In this document: positions 48,700 to 57,620 of the stretch, piece after piece
Numbering within the stretch: the first letter of the stretch is position 1
Layout: every line of letters begins with the position of its first letter
Assembly (NCBI RefSeq): GCF_002776525.5
Contig: NC_045441.1
Coordinates: forward strand, 64,310,952-64,374,951
DNA length: 64,000 nucleotides
Source: Piliocolobus tephrosceles
Taxonomy: Eukaryota; Chordata; Mammalia; Primates; Cercopithecidae
Direction: 5' to 3'
Translations under genes and position numbers: made by a program
The notes under the pieces: model-generated
What the model was told of the DNA's origin: nothing
What the model saw: the letters and a program-made list of their open reading frames with translations, nothing else
Databases searched by the model: none

Positions 48700-49160
48700 T
48701 CCCTGAGATAATCAGCTAAGAACCAGGCACCCCTTTAGGTCTGATAAGTTTTACAACCTACTCTGTCTCTCTGAAGTCTGCTATCTGAGAGATTCCTCTT
48801 CACAGCACAATCAAACTTGGTCTCCACAATCCTTTATCTTTAACCTGAACATTCCCTTCTGTGGATCCCAGGTCTTTAGACAAACTCAACCAATTGTCAA
48901 CCAGAAAATGTTTAAGTTTACCTATAACCTAGAAGTCCCTCGCTTTGAGTTGTCCCACCTTTCTGAACCAAGCCAATGTATTTCTTAAATGTATTTTGAT
49001 TGTTGTCTCATGCCTCTCTAAAATATATAAAACCAAGCTGTGCCCCAACCACCTTGGGCATGTGGTCTCAGGACCTCCTGAAGGCTGTGTCATGGGCCAT
49101 GTTCACTCATTTTTGGCTTAGAATAAATCTCTTTGAATATTTTACAGAGTTTGACTCTTT
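48700..49160 (+). mobile_element. LTR (ERV1-like)
   Basis: TATATAAAACC at 49,024-49,034, the class I LTR-like stretch GCTGTGCCCCAACCACCTTG, and AATAAA at 49,122-49,127. The LTR lies in the same direction as ANKMY2, about 4 kb beyond its end. Boundaries approximate. Confidence 0.5.
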
Positions 49161-50221
49161 TGGTGGACAGATTGAAGTTATTTTTGTTGGAAAGAAAACC
49201 GACACAAAATGTTTTTGCATCTATTTACTGATGTTTATTTTGAAGAAAAAAATAACTTGTATTTATTTAAAATTGGAATAGGGCATGTTTATGTAAACTT
49301 TGATAATATCAATGCATCATTTCTATGAACAAAGACAATATCTTAATTTAGTAAAAAGAAATTTTCTTTTTCTCATGATTATTTCAGTAGATGAGCAGAT
49401 TTTACCCCCAAAGGTAGCTCTAGCCTTGTTGGTAATGCTGGTTGTATATATCCTTTAAAGTCTTAGTTTTATAAATAGCCAAAGGCAAATGGTGATCATA
49501 CTTTGCACAGAATAAATCGGGTAGCTGTGTAATGGACCATTTCAGAGCAATGGAGCTAGCTAATTCAAGTACTCACACAAAACCACTTTATCTGATGATT
49601 CCAAATGGTTAAGATTTTAATGTGAAAAAAAAAAATCCCAGGAGAAACCATGAGAGAATTATTTATGACTTTAGCATGAAGGAGGCCTTCATAAATATAC
49701 TAAACCCAGAAACCACAAAAGGAAACAAATTCAGCTACATTTAAAACATAATCTGAATACTTCTGCTCCTGGGAAGGTGGAGTAGACATACTTTTCACTA
49801 TTCTTCCCACTAAGGAAAGCTAAAAACCCCGAACAAGAAGAAGACTATGAAAGTTGGGGAGGAGGTAGACTGGCTTGGGATCCTGGACCCAGGGCTCCGT
49901 GTAGCAACACCTGCTGAGTTCTCCGGGTTTTCTTCCTGCCTCATGTAGCCCAGACTTGGAGCTGAAGAAGCTGGAAACATGGAAACACCAACAGCTACAG
50001 ACCAAAAAAAGTCCCAACAAAGGGCTGCCAGTCTGCCAGCCGGTCCTGTGTATTTCCAACTCAAGACTGCAGCATCAACTCACACCTGAAGCTCTGGCTT
50101 CCTTACAAACTTTGAAATTGCCACTCCCCCCAATGGCATAAGCTAATTCCTTAAAATGAATGTCTAGTTCTATATATGCGTGTATTCTACTGGTTCTGTT
50201 TCTCTGGAGAAGCCTACTAAT

Positions 50222-50583
50222 AGATCATTTGTCTTAGGCAGTTCAAGCTGCCGTCACAGATTACCATAGACTGGGTGGTTAAAACTACAAATACCTATTA
50301 CTCACAGTTTTGGAGGCTGGAAGTCTGAGATCAGGTTTCCAGCAGGATTGAGTTCTTGGTGAGCATCCTCTTCCTGGTCTACAGAGTACTGTGTTACTTA
50401 AGTGGAAAAAGTAGGGTGAGCTGATTCTCTGGCCTCTTCTATTAGGGGACTAATGACATTCATGAGGACTCCACCTTCATGATCTGCTTACCTCCCAAAG
50501 GCTCCATCTCCAAATACCATCACAATGGGATTAGATTTCAACATAGGAATTTTGGGAGGACACAAACATTCAGTCCATAACAC
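50222..50583 (-). mobile_element. MaLR-type LTR (MLT1-like), antisense
   Basis: Read on the minus strand it begins TTATGGACTGAATGTTTGTG and continues with the ATTTGGAGATGGAGCCTTTG block typical of MLT1-like mammalian LTR transposons. It ends in the CACCCAGTCTATGG-type region. Family call by memory. Confidence 0.6.
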
Positions 50584-50624
50584 CAAGTATAGTCCATAAG
50601 GAGCACAACTACCCTTGGGGTAAG

Positions 50625-50830
50625 AATAATAGTAATAGCTAACATATATGGAGCACTTACTTTAAGAAAGACACTCTACCTAGCACTTAACATACGTTAT
50701 CTAACTTAATCTCTGAGACTCTATGAGGTAACTACTATTATTGTTTTAAATAAAAGGATATCAAAACCTTGACAGGTCAACTAACTTTTCCAAGTAACAT
50801 CTAGTAAGTGGAACAGCTAAGCTAGATTTG
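50625..50830 (-). mobile_element. MIR, antisense
   Basis: TAATAGCTAACATATATGGA then CTATGAGGTAACTACTATTA. Confidence 0.75.
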
Positions 50831-51019
50831 TTGGATTCCAAAGCCCCAGCTTTTAGCCAAACCCTCTATAGATCTACATATCATTATTGTTTGTTTCCCA
50901 GTCATGAGAAATTCCACTGGATCCTAAAATAAATATGCTTCCACTTGAGAGAGTTTGAATGGTCATCTTGTTATGTTGTTGTTATTGTATTTTTGATTTT
51001 TCTTTTCTCTCTTTCTCTG

Positions 51020-51350
51020 TTTTTTGTTTGTTTGTTTGTTTGTTTGTTTGTTTGTTTGTTTTTGTGAGAAAAGGTTTAGCTTTGTCACCCATTGCAATGG
51101 CACAATCTCAGCTCACTGCAACTTCTGTTTCCCAGGCTCAAGCAATCCTTCTACCTCAGTCTCCTAAGTAGTTGGAACTACAGGTGCATGCCACCATTCC
51201 TGGATTTAAATTTTTTGTTGTTGTTGTTGTTGCAGAGACAGTGTTTTGCCATGTTACCCAGGCTGGTCTCAAACTCCGGGGCTCAAGCAATCCACCTGCC
51301 TTAGTCTCCCAAAGTGCTGAGATTATAGGCGTGAGCCACCCATCCAGTCT
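51020..51350 (-). mobile_element. Alu with a (GTTT)n tail
   Basis: Ten GTTT units at 51,024-51,064, then a diverged antisense Alu with a GTT microsatellite in its middle. Confidence 0.85.
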
Positions 51351-52145
51351 CTTGTTTAAAGCAAAGAACTTAATTTAAAATACCCTCTCAATAATGATGT
51401 ATACCATTTTGGCAAAGGTTTAGGTAACTTAAAGATCATGTCTTCTATTTTGAGTTTCTCCTGAAATGGTGTTTCATACAATGTTTCCCATTCACAATAA
51501 TGAAGGGCCACTCATTAGCCCTTTATTGTTGAATAACATATCCAGTATTAAGGAGTGCGATCTAAAGCACATCTTTTTTTTTCATGCAGGTGACACAGTT
51601 TTGTAAAAAGAAAAATAATTTCTACCTCTTACCAGATTAAGTAGAATTTTTTAGACATTTTAAAATTAGAATAAATGTTTTATTTTTAGTCATTGTGGGA
51701 TTCCGAATATAATGTCAAAGCCTACATATTTGAAAATGATTCTTTTAGTGGTTAACCAGGAGATTACATTAGCCCATCCTTAACTTACTTCAATCTGATT
51801 AAAAAATTAATACTTCTTATACAACTATGGGCCACTTTAAACCTGATGCCAAATATACTATTTCCATCATGAAATGGCTTGTTGCCTCCCAGTGTTACTG
51901 CTTGGTGGACCTGATAGTACTCAGTTCATGATGAGTAGCTTTGGTCAAACAGCTACTTGGTCAAGGGTCGGACTCTCGATTAGTAGTAGAATCTGTGCAG
52001 CAGCATGCCTAGACGTGCTATTTAAACAATAGTTCTCTGCTGCAGATGGTATGGCCTTGTTCAAGAACCCTTGAAACTGCACTGTGACTCTCCTCTCAGT
52101 GCTAGCTGGAGACTCCACCAAAGGACCCTAGATTACAGTGGGATA

Positions 52146-52515
52146 TTGTATTAGTTATCTGTTGCTGTGGAACGAATTATCCCTAAATGTACCAGCTTGA
52201 AACAACGGTAAGCATTATCTTATATGATTTCTGCAGTCCAGAAATCCAGAAGCAGCTTAACTGGGTGGTTCCGGTTTCAGATTTCTTTGGCTTCAAGGTA
52301 CGGTGAAGCTTTCAGATAGGGCTGTAGTCATCTGCGAGTTTAACTGGGTCTGCAGTATACATTGGCAGAAGGCCTTGCACTGTACTGGCTTTTGGAAAGA
52401 GGCATCAGTTCCTCAGAATATGGACCACTCCAGAGGACTGCTTGAATGTTGTAATGACATGGCAGTTGGATTCCCCCAATATAAGTGATCCAGGAGAGAC
52501 AGTAAGAGCAGTGCC
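52146..52515 (+). mobile_element. Ancient interspersed repeat, family not determined
   Basis: GTATTAGTTATCTGTTGCTG, TTAACTGGGTGGTTCCGGTT and CAATATAAGTGATCCAGGAG are familiar from a mammalian repeat I cannot name with confidence. Confidence 0.4.
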
Positions 52516-52516
52516 A

Positions 52517-52618
52517 ACCATAATTCCCAAAGATACAATCCCGAATGCCGTAATCCCAAACGTTATTACCGCTAAAGATCAAAATCCCTAAAGTTAAAAA
52601 TCCCTAACATCGAACCCC
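52517..52618. repeat. AATCCC-rich tract, candidate terminal repeat of the MULE element
   Basis: Within about 100 bases there are five close copies of AATTCCC or AATCCC/AATCCCT (AATTCCCAAAG, AATCCCGAATG, AATCCCAAACG, AATCCCTAAAG, AATCCCTAAC). Such short direct repeats resemble MULE subterminal repeats. It starts abruptly after an older repeat that ends near 52,515. I found no matching inverted GGGATT-rich end on the far side, so the link to the transposase fossil is inference. Confidence 0.35.
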
Positions 52619-52964
52619 CCCAATCACAATTAATGCATTTACAGTTGTACACAGGATAGTGCAGCATATTAGGCAGAACTATTACCTTGTTATTGTCGTT
52701 ATTTGGAAATAAAGTATGGTTTAAGGAGATGCATACGGATGCCAAGCTGACAAGGGGTACACTTGTGGACTAAACCATAAGTGTCAATTTAACTGGATTA
52801 AGGAATACCTGGAGATCTGGTAAAACATTATTTTCAGTGTGCCTGGGTATTTCCAGAGATGAGTGTCTGAGTCTTAGTGGATTGGGTGGGGAAGATCTGC
52901 CTTCAATGTTTCTAGTTTTTCAAAGGTCATCAAAGAAATGAAAATGCAAGCAAAAAATATAAAA

Positions 52965-53269
52965 GGCCGGGTGCAGTGGCTCACTCCTGTAATCCCAGCA
53001 CTTTGGGAGGCCGAGGCCGACAGATCACTTGAGGTCAGGGGTTTGAGGCCAGCCTGGCCAACGTGGTAAAACTCTGTCTCTACTAAAAATACAAAAAGTA
53101 GCCAGGTGTGGGGCTGCGTGCCTGTAATCCCAGCTTCTTGGAAGCCTGAGGCAGGAGAATCACTTGAACCTGGGAGGCAGAGGGTGCAGTGAGCTGACAT
53201 TGGGCCACTACACTCCAGCCTGGACAATAGAGCAAGACTCCATCTCAAAAAAAAAAAAAAAAAAAAAAG
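52965..53269 (+). mobile_element. Alu
   Basis: GGCCGGGTGCAGTGGCTCAC to a 20-base A run, followed by a GAAAA tail. Confidence 0.95.
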
Positions 53270-53345
53270 AAAAGAAAAAGAAATCTCTCCTGCCAGATTA
53301 TTCAGTTGTGTACTACTCCTGCTCCTTCACACATTAACACCATGC

Positions 53346-54745
53346 TTGCCTTTTAAAAATATGCCCTTCATTAGAGAACAAAAAAAATTCAAGTTCAGAG
53401 ATCTTCTGAACCAAAGATGTTTGCTGGTTTTGAGATTCCTCCAGCGTTACAAAAAATTAAGTGGTGACCTATTCTTGGTAAGGGAGTTGACTATTGAAGA
53501 AGACAGACTTTTTCTATTGAAAATATAACATAGAAAAACTAGCAGATGCTTCACTTTGGCTCATGAATGTGTTGACCGAAATTAAGGCTGTTGAGGCAGT
53601 AATAATTTGATAAAAATTTATTGGAAACTGAATGTGAGGATGGACATGGGAAGACACCAACAAAGTTAGGCATGTTCCAAAGTCTGTTACGAGTTGGAAT
53701 GCTTTTATAAGGAAGTTTAGGAGAAGGGAGAAGGACTTCTCATATTGGACTTGTCCTTTTTCTTTGGAGGGTACAATACAGAGGTTATCATCATTGGCTA
53801 CAATACAGGTTTAAATGTTCTAGGTGCAAGACAATCAATACAACTTCATGATTCAGAAACAAATCAGTGTCCTTGTCAATGTCAGTAAGTTATGTATTAA
53901 TCAGTATATCAACAGTTTGAGGAACACATGATAAGATTTGAGGGACTCACATGAATCACAAGACTTCCCCCAGGCAGGTAATTTGGAAGCCTGCCAAATG
54001 TGACCTGTAAGTTATCAAATGGCATATTCAAAACTGTCCTCACTGTTTTTTAATCAGCTAGGTACTATTCATGCCCCTATTGGATCTGAAAATTACAGAG
54101 CTTATCCATTCATTTATGTATTAATGACTGCAAAAAGTGAAGCACTTTACAAATGTTTATTTGAAGATTTGGTGGAGTTTGCAAAAAAAAAAAAAAAGGA
54201 TTCCAACTAAATCCTCAAACCATAATGACAGATTTGGAATTAGGTATGATCAAGCCTTCTAAAAGTCACTTTCAAGGTGTTATCAATAAAGCGTGTGTTT
54301 TCCAATCAGCCCAATGCTTTCGGCAAAAAAAAAAAAAAATCAGATAAGTGGATTGGTCGCATAATACAGCAATGACAAAAGCTTGAGTTTAGAAATTTGT
54401 CTGCATTGGCATTCTTTCCAACTGTGAAATTCTAGGAGCTTTTAATAGCTTTCTCTGCATTTGCTTGGAGAAGCCAGTAAAATTACTGACTGGTTCGAAA
54501 ATAATTATGTGCACAGTAGGACAGGAAAACACGCAACAGTTTTCCTGTTCCATCACCAATATCATTTCTGCCAAATTAGTGGTCTGTCTGTAAGTGCATA
54601 CAGAACAGATTCTGAGCACTCTAAACAACATAGAAGCATTGTACAGAAGATGGGAAAATTTAAAAGGGTATGTTCCTGTGAATGTATATTAAACCATAGA
54701 AGAATTTCAAAAAGAGCAGCACCATGTAGAAAATGAATGGGGGCA
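53346..54745 (+). mobile_element. Decayed MULE (MuDR-type) transposase fossil, split by an LTR
   Basis: Translated pieces in several frames line up, in order, with the motif series of a MULE/MuDR transposase. Piece 1: LSGDLFLV, EEDRLFLL and NIEKLADASLWLMN (53,456-53,568). Piece 2: NGIFKTV, then NQLGTIHAPI, YPFIYVLMTAKSEALYKCLF and EDLVEFA (54,018-54,182). Piece 3: LNPQTIMTDLELGMIKPSKS and CVFQSAQC (54,207-54,330). Piece 4: DWFENNYV (about 54,490). Piece 5: NNIEALYRRWENLKG and TIEEFQKEQHHVENE (about 54,625-54,738). In the family the usual forms are W-x-DGTF, MTDFE, C-x-FH and an RT-x-N-x-E-x-WH block. Here the first catalytic Asp is Asn, MTDFE reads MTDLE and the FH is FQ, and stops and frameshifts abound, so it is dead. 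No FLYWCH or other DNA-binding finger was found upstream. It could be a transposon copy or a retrocopy of a domesticated host gene. Confidence 0.8.
53570..54017 (-). mobile_element. Solo LTR (ERV1-like) inserted in the MULE fossil
   Basis: A 448-bp block with TG...CA ends, flanked by AATG at 53,566-53,569 and AATG at 54,018-54,021, a 4-bp target-site duplication as expected for class I endogenous retroviruses. Read on the minus strand it has TATAAAA at 53,709-53,703 and AATAAA at 53,622-53,617. The transposase reading on the two sides meets at the duplication. No viral coding sequence is attached. Family name not determined. Confidence 0.8.
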
Positions 54746-54755
54746 GATAGATTAC

Positions 54756-54915
54756 CTAGTTCACTGCAGCCTCGACCTGCCTGGGCTCAGGTGATCCTCC
54801 TATCTCAGTCTCCCAAGTAGCTGGGACTAGAGGGATCGCTTGAGCCGGGGAGGTCGAGACTGCAATGAGCTGTGATTGTGCCATTGCCCTCCAGCACAGG
54901 TGACAGAGAGAGACC
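54756..54915. mobile_element. Fold-back Alu fragment pair
   Basis: An antisense Alu piece (54,756-54,829) is joined directly to a sense piece (54,830-54,915). CAGCCTCGACCTGCCTGGGC and the later GAGCCGGGGAGGTCGAGACTG can pair. Confidence 0.75.
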
Positions 54916-54921
54916 CTGTCT

Positions 54922-54957
54922 CAGAGAGAGAGAGACAGAGACAGACAGACAGAGACA
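54922..54957. repeat. (GA)n/(GACA)n microsatellite
   Basis: GA then CAGA units at the end of a fold-back Alu fragment. Confidence 0.85.
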
Positions 54958-55092
54958 AGTAAAAAAAAACTTCCTTTAAGTACAATTAATTGTGACCTTA
55001 ATTACCTTTTACCTTTGTTCACTCCCACTTAATTGTTTATTGTTATTATTGTTATTTCATTGTTATTGTTTGTTATTCATTCATTTATGTAT

Positions 55093-55211
55093 TTATTTTT
55101 GAGACGGGATCTCACTCTTTTGCCCAGGTTCCACGTCCTGGGCTCAAACAATCTTTCCAGCTTGGTCTCCCAAACTTCTGGGATTACAGGCATGAGCCAT
55201 CATGCCCGGCC
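55093..55211 (-). mobile_element. Alu, internally deleted
   Basis: Antisense start GAGACGGGATCTCACTCTTT and end GAGCCATCATGCCCGGCC, with the middle missing. Confidence 0.85.
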
Positions 55212-55684
55212 TGGTCATATTTTTGATGTGCTGATTCTTTCCAGTCCATGTTCCAGTCCAGATGCATAATGATAATACAAGAATTGAAAACGAAAATTTT
55301 GAGACAGATCCATCTCACGAACCTGCCTTTCTTTTCTAGTGGTACAAGCCCCATTGAGTGAAGTGCTCCTAATCTCTGGTGATTTTAAATGCTGTAGAAA
55401 GCATTGTTGTGTTTAACTCTGTACACTGAAGATTTCTTATAGTCCTAGAATACAGATCAATCTAGATGTATGGTCTCGATCAATCACGAAAGGATCAATA
55501 AGCCTTTTTCCTTATTCTACTTCCCTTTTTTGAAAGGGCCTTGATTTGCATTTGCTGCCTATAGACAGCAATTTTAATATTCAGGGGATACATGCGTTTG
55601 TTTGTTAAATGAGCATACTGCCTTCTGGTGGGGAGTGGGCTTCTAGTGTACCTAATACCTACATAGCAAACATTGTATCCCACA

Positions 55685-55925
55685 GGGAATTTTTCATCCC
55701 TTGTCCCCCTCCCACCCTCCTCCCTTCCGGAGTCCCCGAGTGTCTATTATTTCCATCTTTATGACCATACATACCCACTGTTTCGCTCCCACTTCTAAGT
55801 GAGAACGTGCAATATTTGCTTTTCTGCTTTGGAGTTGGTTCACTGAGTATAATGCCTCCAGCTCCATCTATGTTGCTGTAAAAAGCATAAAATCATTCTT
55901 ATAGCTGCATCACTGGAGAATTTTA
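55685..55925 (-). mobile_element. L1 3' UTR, antisense
   Basis: CACTTCTAAGTGAGAACGTG then AGCTCCATCTATGTTGCTGT, the antisense L1 3' UTR. Confidence 0.75.
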
Positions 55926-55941
55926 ACTTTTTTATTGGTTG

Positions 55942-55944
<3 letters not shown>

Positions 55945-55972
<28 letters not shown>

Positions 55973-56000
55973 CCTCTTATTCTCTCTCTCTCTCTTTCTT
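55945..56000. repeat. (CT)n microsatellite
   Basis: Two CT runs separated by CCCTCTTATT. Confidence 0.9.
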
Positions 56001-56032
56001 CTTGCATCTCAGATGACACAAACCAGTGTTTG

Positions 56033-56125
56033 TTTTTTGAGACAGGGTCTCACTCTGTCACCCAAACTACAGTGCAGTGGGAATGATCCTAGCTCACTAC
56101 ATCCTCAGACCTCCTGCCCCAGCCT
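56033..56125 (-). mobile_element. Alu fragment
   Basis: TTTTTTGAGACAGGGTCTCA followed by a short diverged left-arm piece. Confidence 0.75.
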
Positions 56126-56136
56126 TCCCAGCCTGC

Positions 56137-56755
56137 TGATGACACAGGAGTTAAGAAGAAATTAGTTAGAGTGATAGTGAGAGTAAGGAAATCCTTGATA
56201 AGGTTTTCCTTTTAATGAAAAGCATCCCCAAATTATTTTATTTTCTAATAAAGAGCAGCTTGTAAAATCGAGCTGCAGACATAGACAAGCAAGCTAGAAG
56301 CTTGCAGGGCTGAATGCCGGCAGCTGTGCCAATAGGAAAAGGCCACCTGGGACTAGGAATGTTCAAAATGCTGACTTCATTTCCCCTTTTCCTTTCCGAT
56401 CACTTGTGCAGTAGGGAGCAGACAACATGGCACTGCCAAGTGGAAAGTCTATTTGCATAAGAAGAAGATTAGGGTGGGTTAGCCAGCTTCCCAAAGCACT
56501 ATGTAAATATCACACCTGGTCCAACCAATCTGTGGTCCCTATGTAAATCAGACACCTCCTCCTCAAGCCTGTCTGTAAAATCCGGTGCATCCTGCCATGG
56601 GCTGGAAGTCCCATTTCGAAGACCCTCTCTCACAAGAGAGAGAGAGCTCTTCTCCTTTTTCTTTCTTCTGCCCATTAAACCTCTGCTCCTAAACCCACTT
56701 CTTGTGCTGATTGGGTTTTTCCTTGGTGAGACAACCAACCCCAGGTATTTACCCC
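56137..56755 (+). mobile_element. LTR-like block (gammaretrovirus-type)
   Basis: CCAAT-type and TATGTAAAT motifs in the middle, then a pyrimidine-rich stretch, CCATTAAACC and a TTGGTGAGACAACC ending, all typical of class I LTR organisation. Boundaries and family are uncertain; no target-site duplication found. Confidence 0.45.
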
Positions 56756-56933
56756 AGACAACGACCTGGCTTCACTCAGTTGGGCTGGGTGTGAAGCCTG
56801 GGCCACCCATCCTGCCCGGATTTTATTTTTTAAAGAAGTGGGCTCACCCTCCCCATGTTGTTGTTCAGGCTGGTCTCCTGGCCTATTTTATTTTATTTAT
56901 TTATTATTTTTATTTTTTGGCTACTGCTAATAG

Positions 56934-57599
56934 CTGTTCTATGTAGGAGAAATCTGTCCTAACAAGGATAATCCTTGGAAATTTCCCATTCAAATCCAGC
57001 ATTTAGTTGTCAAATAATCATCTCTTGTAAAAGGGAAAAGATTAAAAAATAAAGACAAAGATAAAAATATTAAAAGAAAAAGAAGAAGAAGAAAAGAATG
57101 GAACATATTCTACAAGGAAAGCCATGCCTAAAAGAAAAAAAAAAAAAAGCAGCTATTCATCAAGATGCAATACTGATAGATAGCGGAGGCAGACAAATGC
57201 CTATGCAGATAAGAAAGAGTCCCTGGAGAATCTCTGCTCCACAAGTGTTTATGCCAGATGTTTTCGTGCAGATAAGGGAACCTGCGCAGGGTCTTTCCTG
57301 GGCATGCCCACAAGGGACTGGAAGCCCAGACGCCCTGGCAGAATGGGGTGGAGCCACCAGGAATTCACGCCTAAAGCGTGGGAGGAGCCTGACCTTTTCA
57401 ACTCACGTGTTGTGGCCTGGCATTCAGTTTGTGAGGTGGAAACCTGCGTGCATGACCCCTCTTTTTGTTCAAAGCTTTCCTTTCACTTAATAAATTCTGG
57501 CCTCCTCACCTTTCAACATGTCTGCATGCCTACTTTTTCCTGGTTGTGAGACAAGAACCTGGATTTAGCCGAACTAAGGAACAAAAAATCCTGCATCAA
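56934..57599 (+). mobile_element. LTR (ERV1-like), same family as 31,976-32,490
   Basis: AATAAA at 57,489-57,494 is followed by TTCCTGGTTGTGAGACAAGA and a CA end just before the ATXN2L retrocopy. The 3' 130 bases match the reverse complement of the intron 5 LTR. It contains short A-rich expansions near 57,060-57,150. No internal retroviral sequence is recognised next to it. Confidence 0.55.
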
Positions 57600-57620
57600 C
57601 TTTCAAAATATAATTAAGAA

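Larger units (their letters stand above)
44841..57620. other. Intergenic region, proximal part
   Basis: Contains a nested Alu at 45,038-45,593, Alus at 47,459-47,759, 51,020-51,350 and 52,965-53,269, LTR-like blocks (48,700-49,160; 50,222-50,583; 53,570-54,017; 56,137-56,755; 56,934-57,599), an antisense MIR at about 50,625-50,830, a MULE transposase fossil and simple repeats. 46,050-46,510 looks like antisense LTR sequence but I could not place it. I recognise nothing in 45,600-46,050, 46,510-47,450, 47,770-48,690, 49,170-49,780, 51,360-52,140 or 55,220-55,680. Confidence 0.6.

Noticed and set aside
54019..54210. ATG-started 63-codon frame taken as a gene start
   Set aside because: The ATG lies in the LTR target-site duplication; the frame is a middle piece of the decayed transposase.
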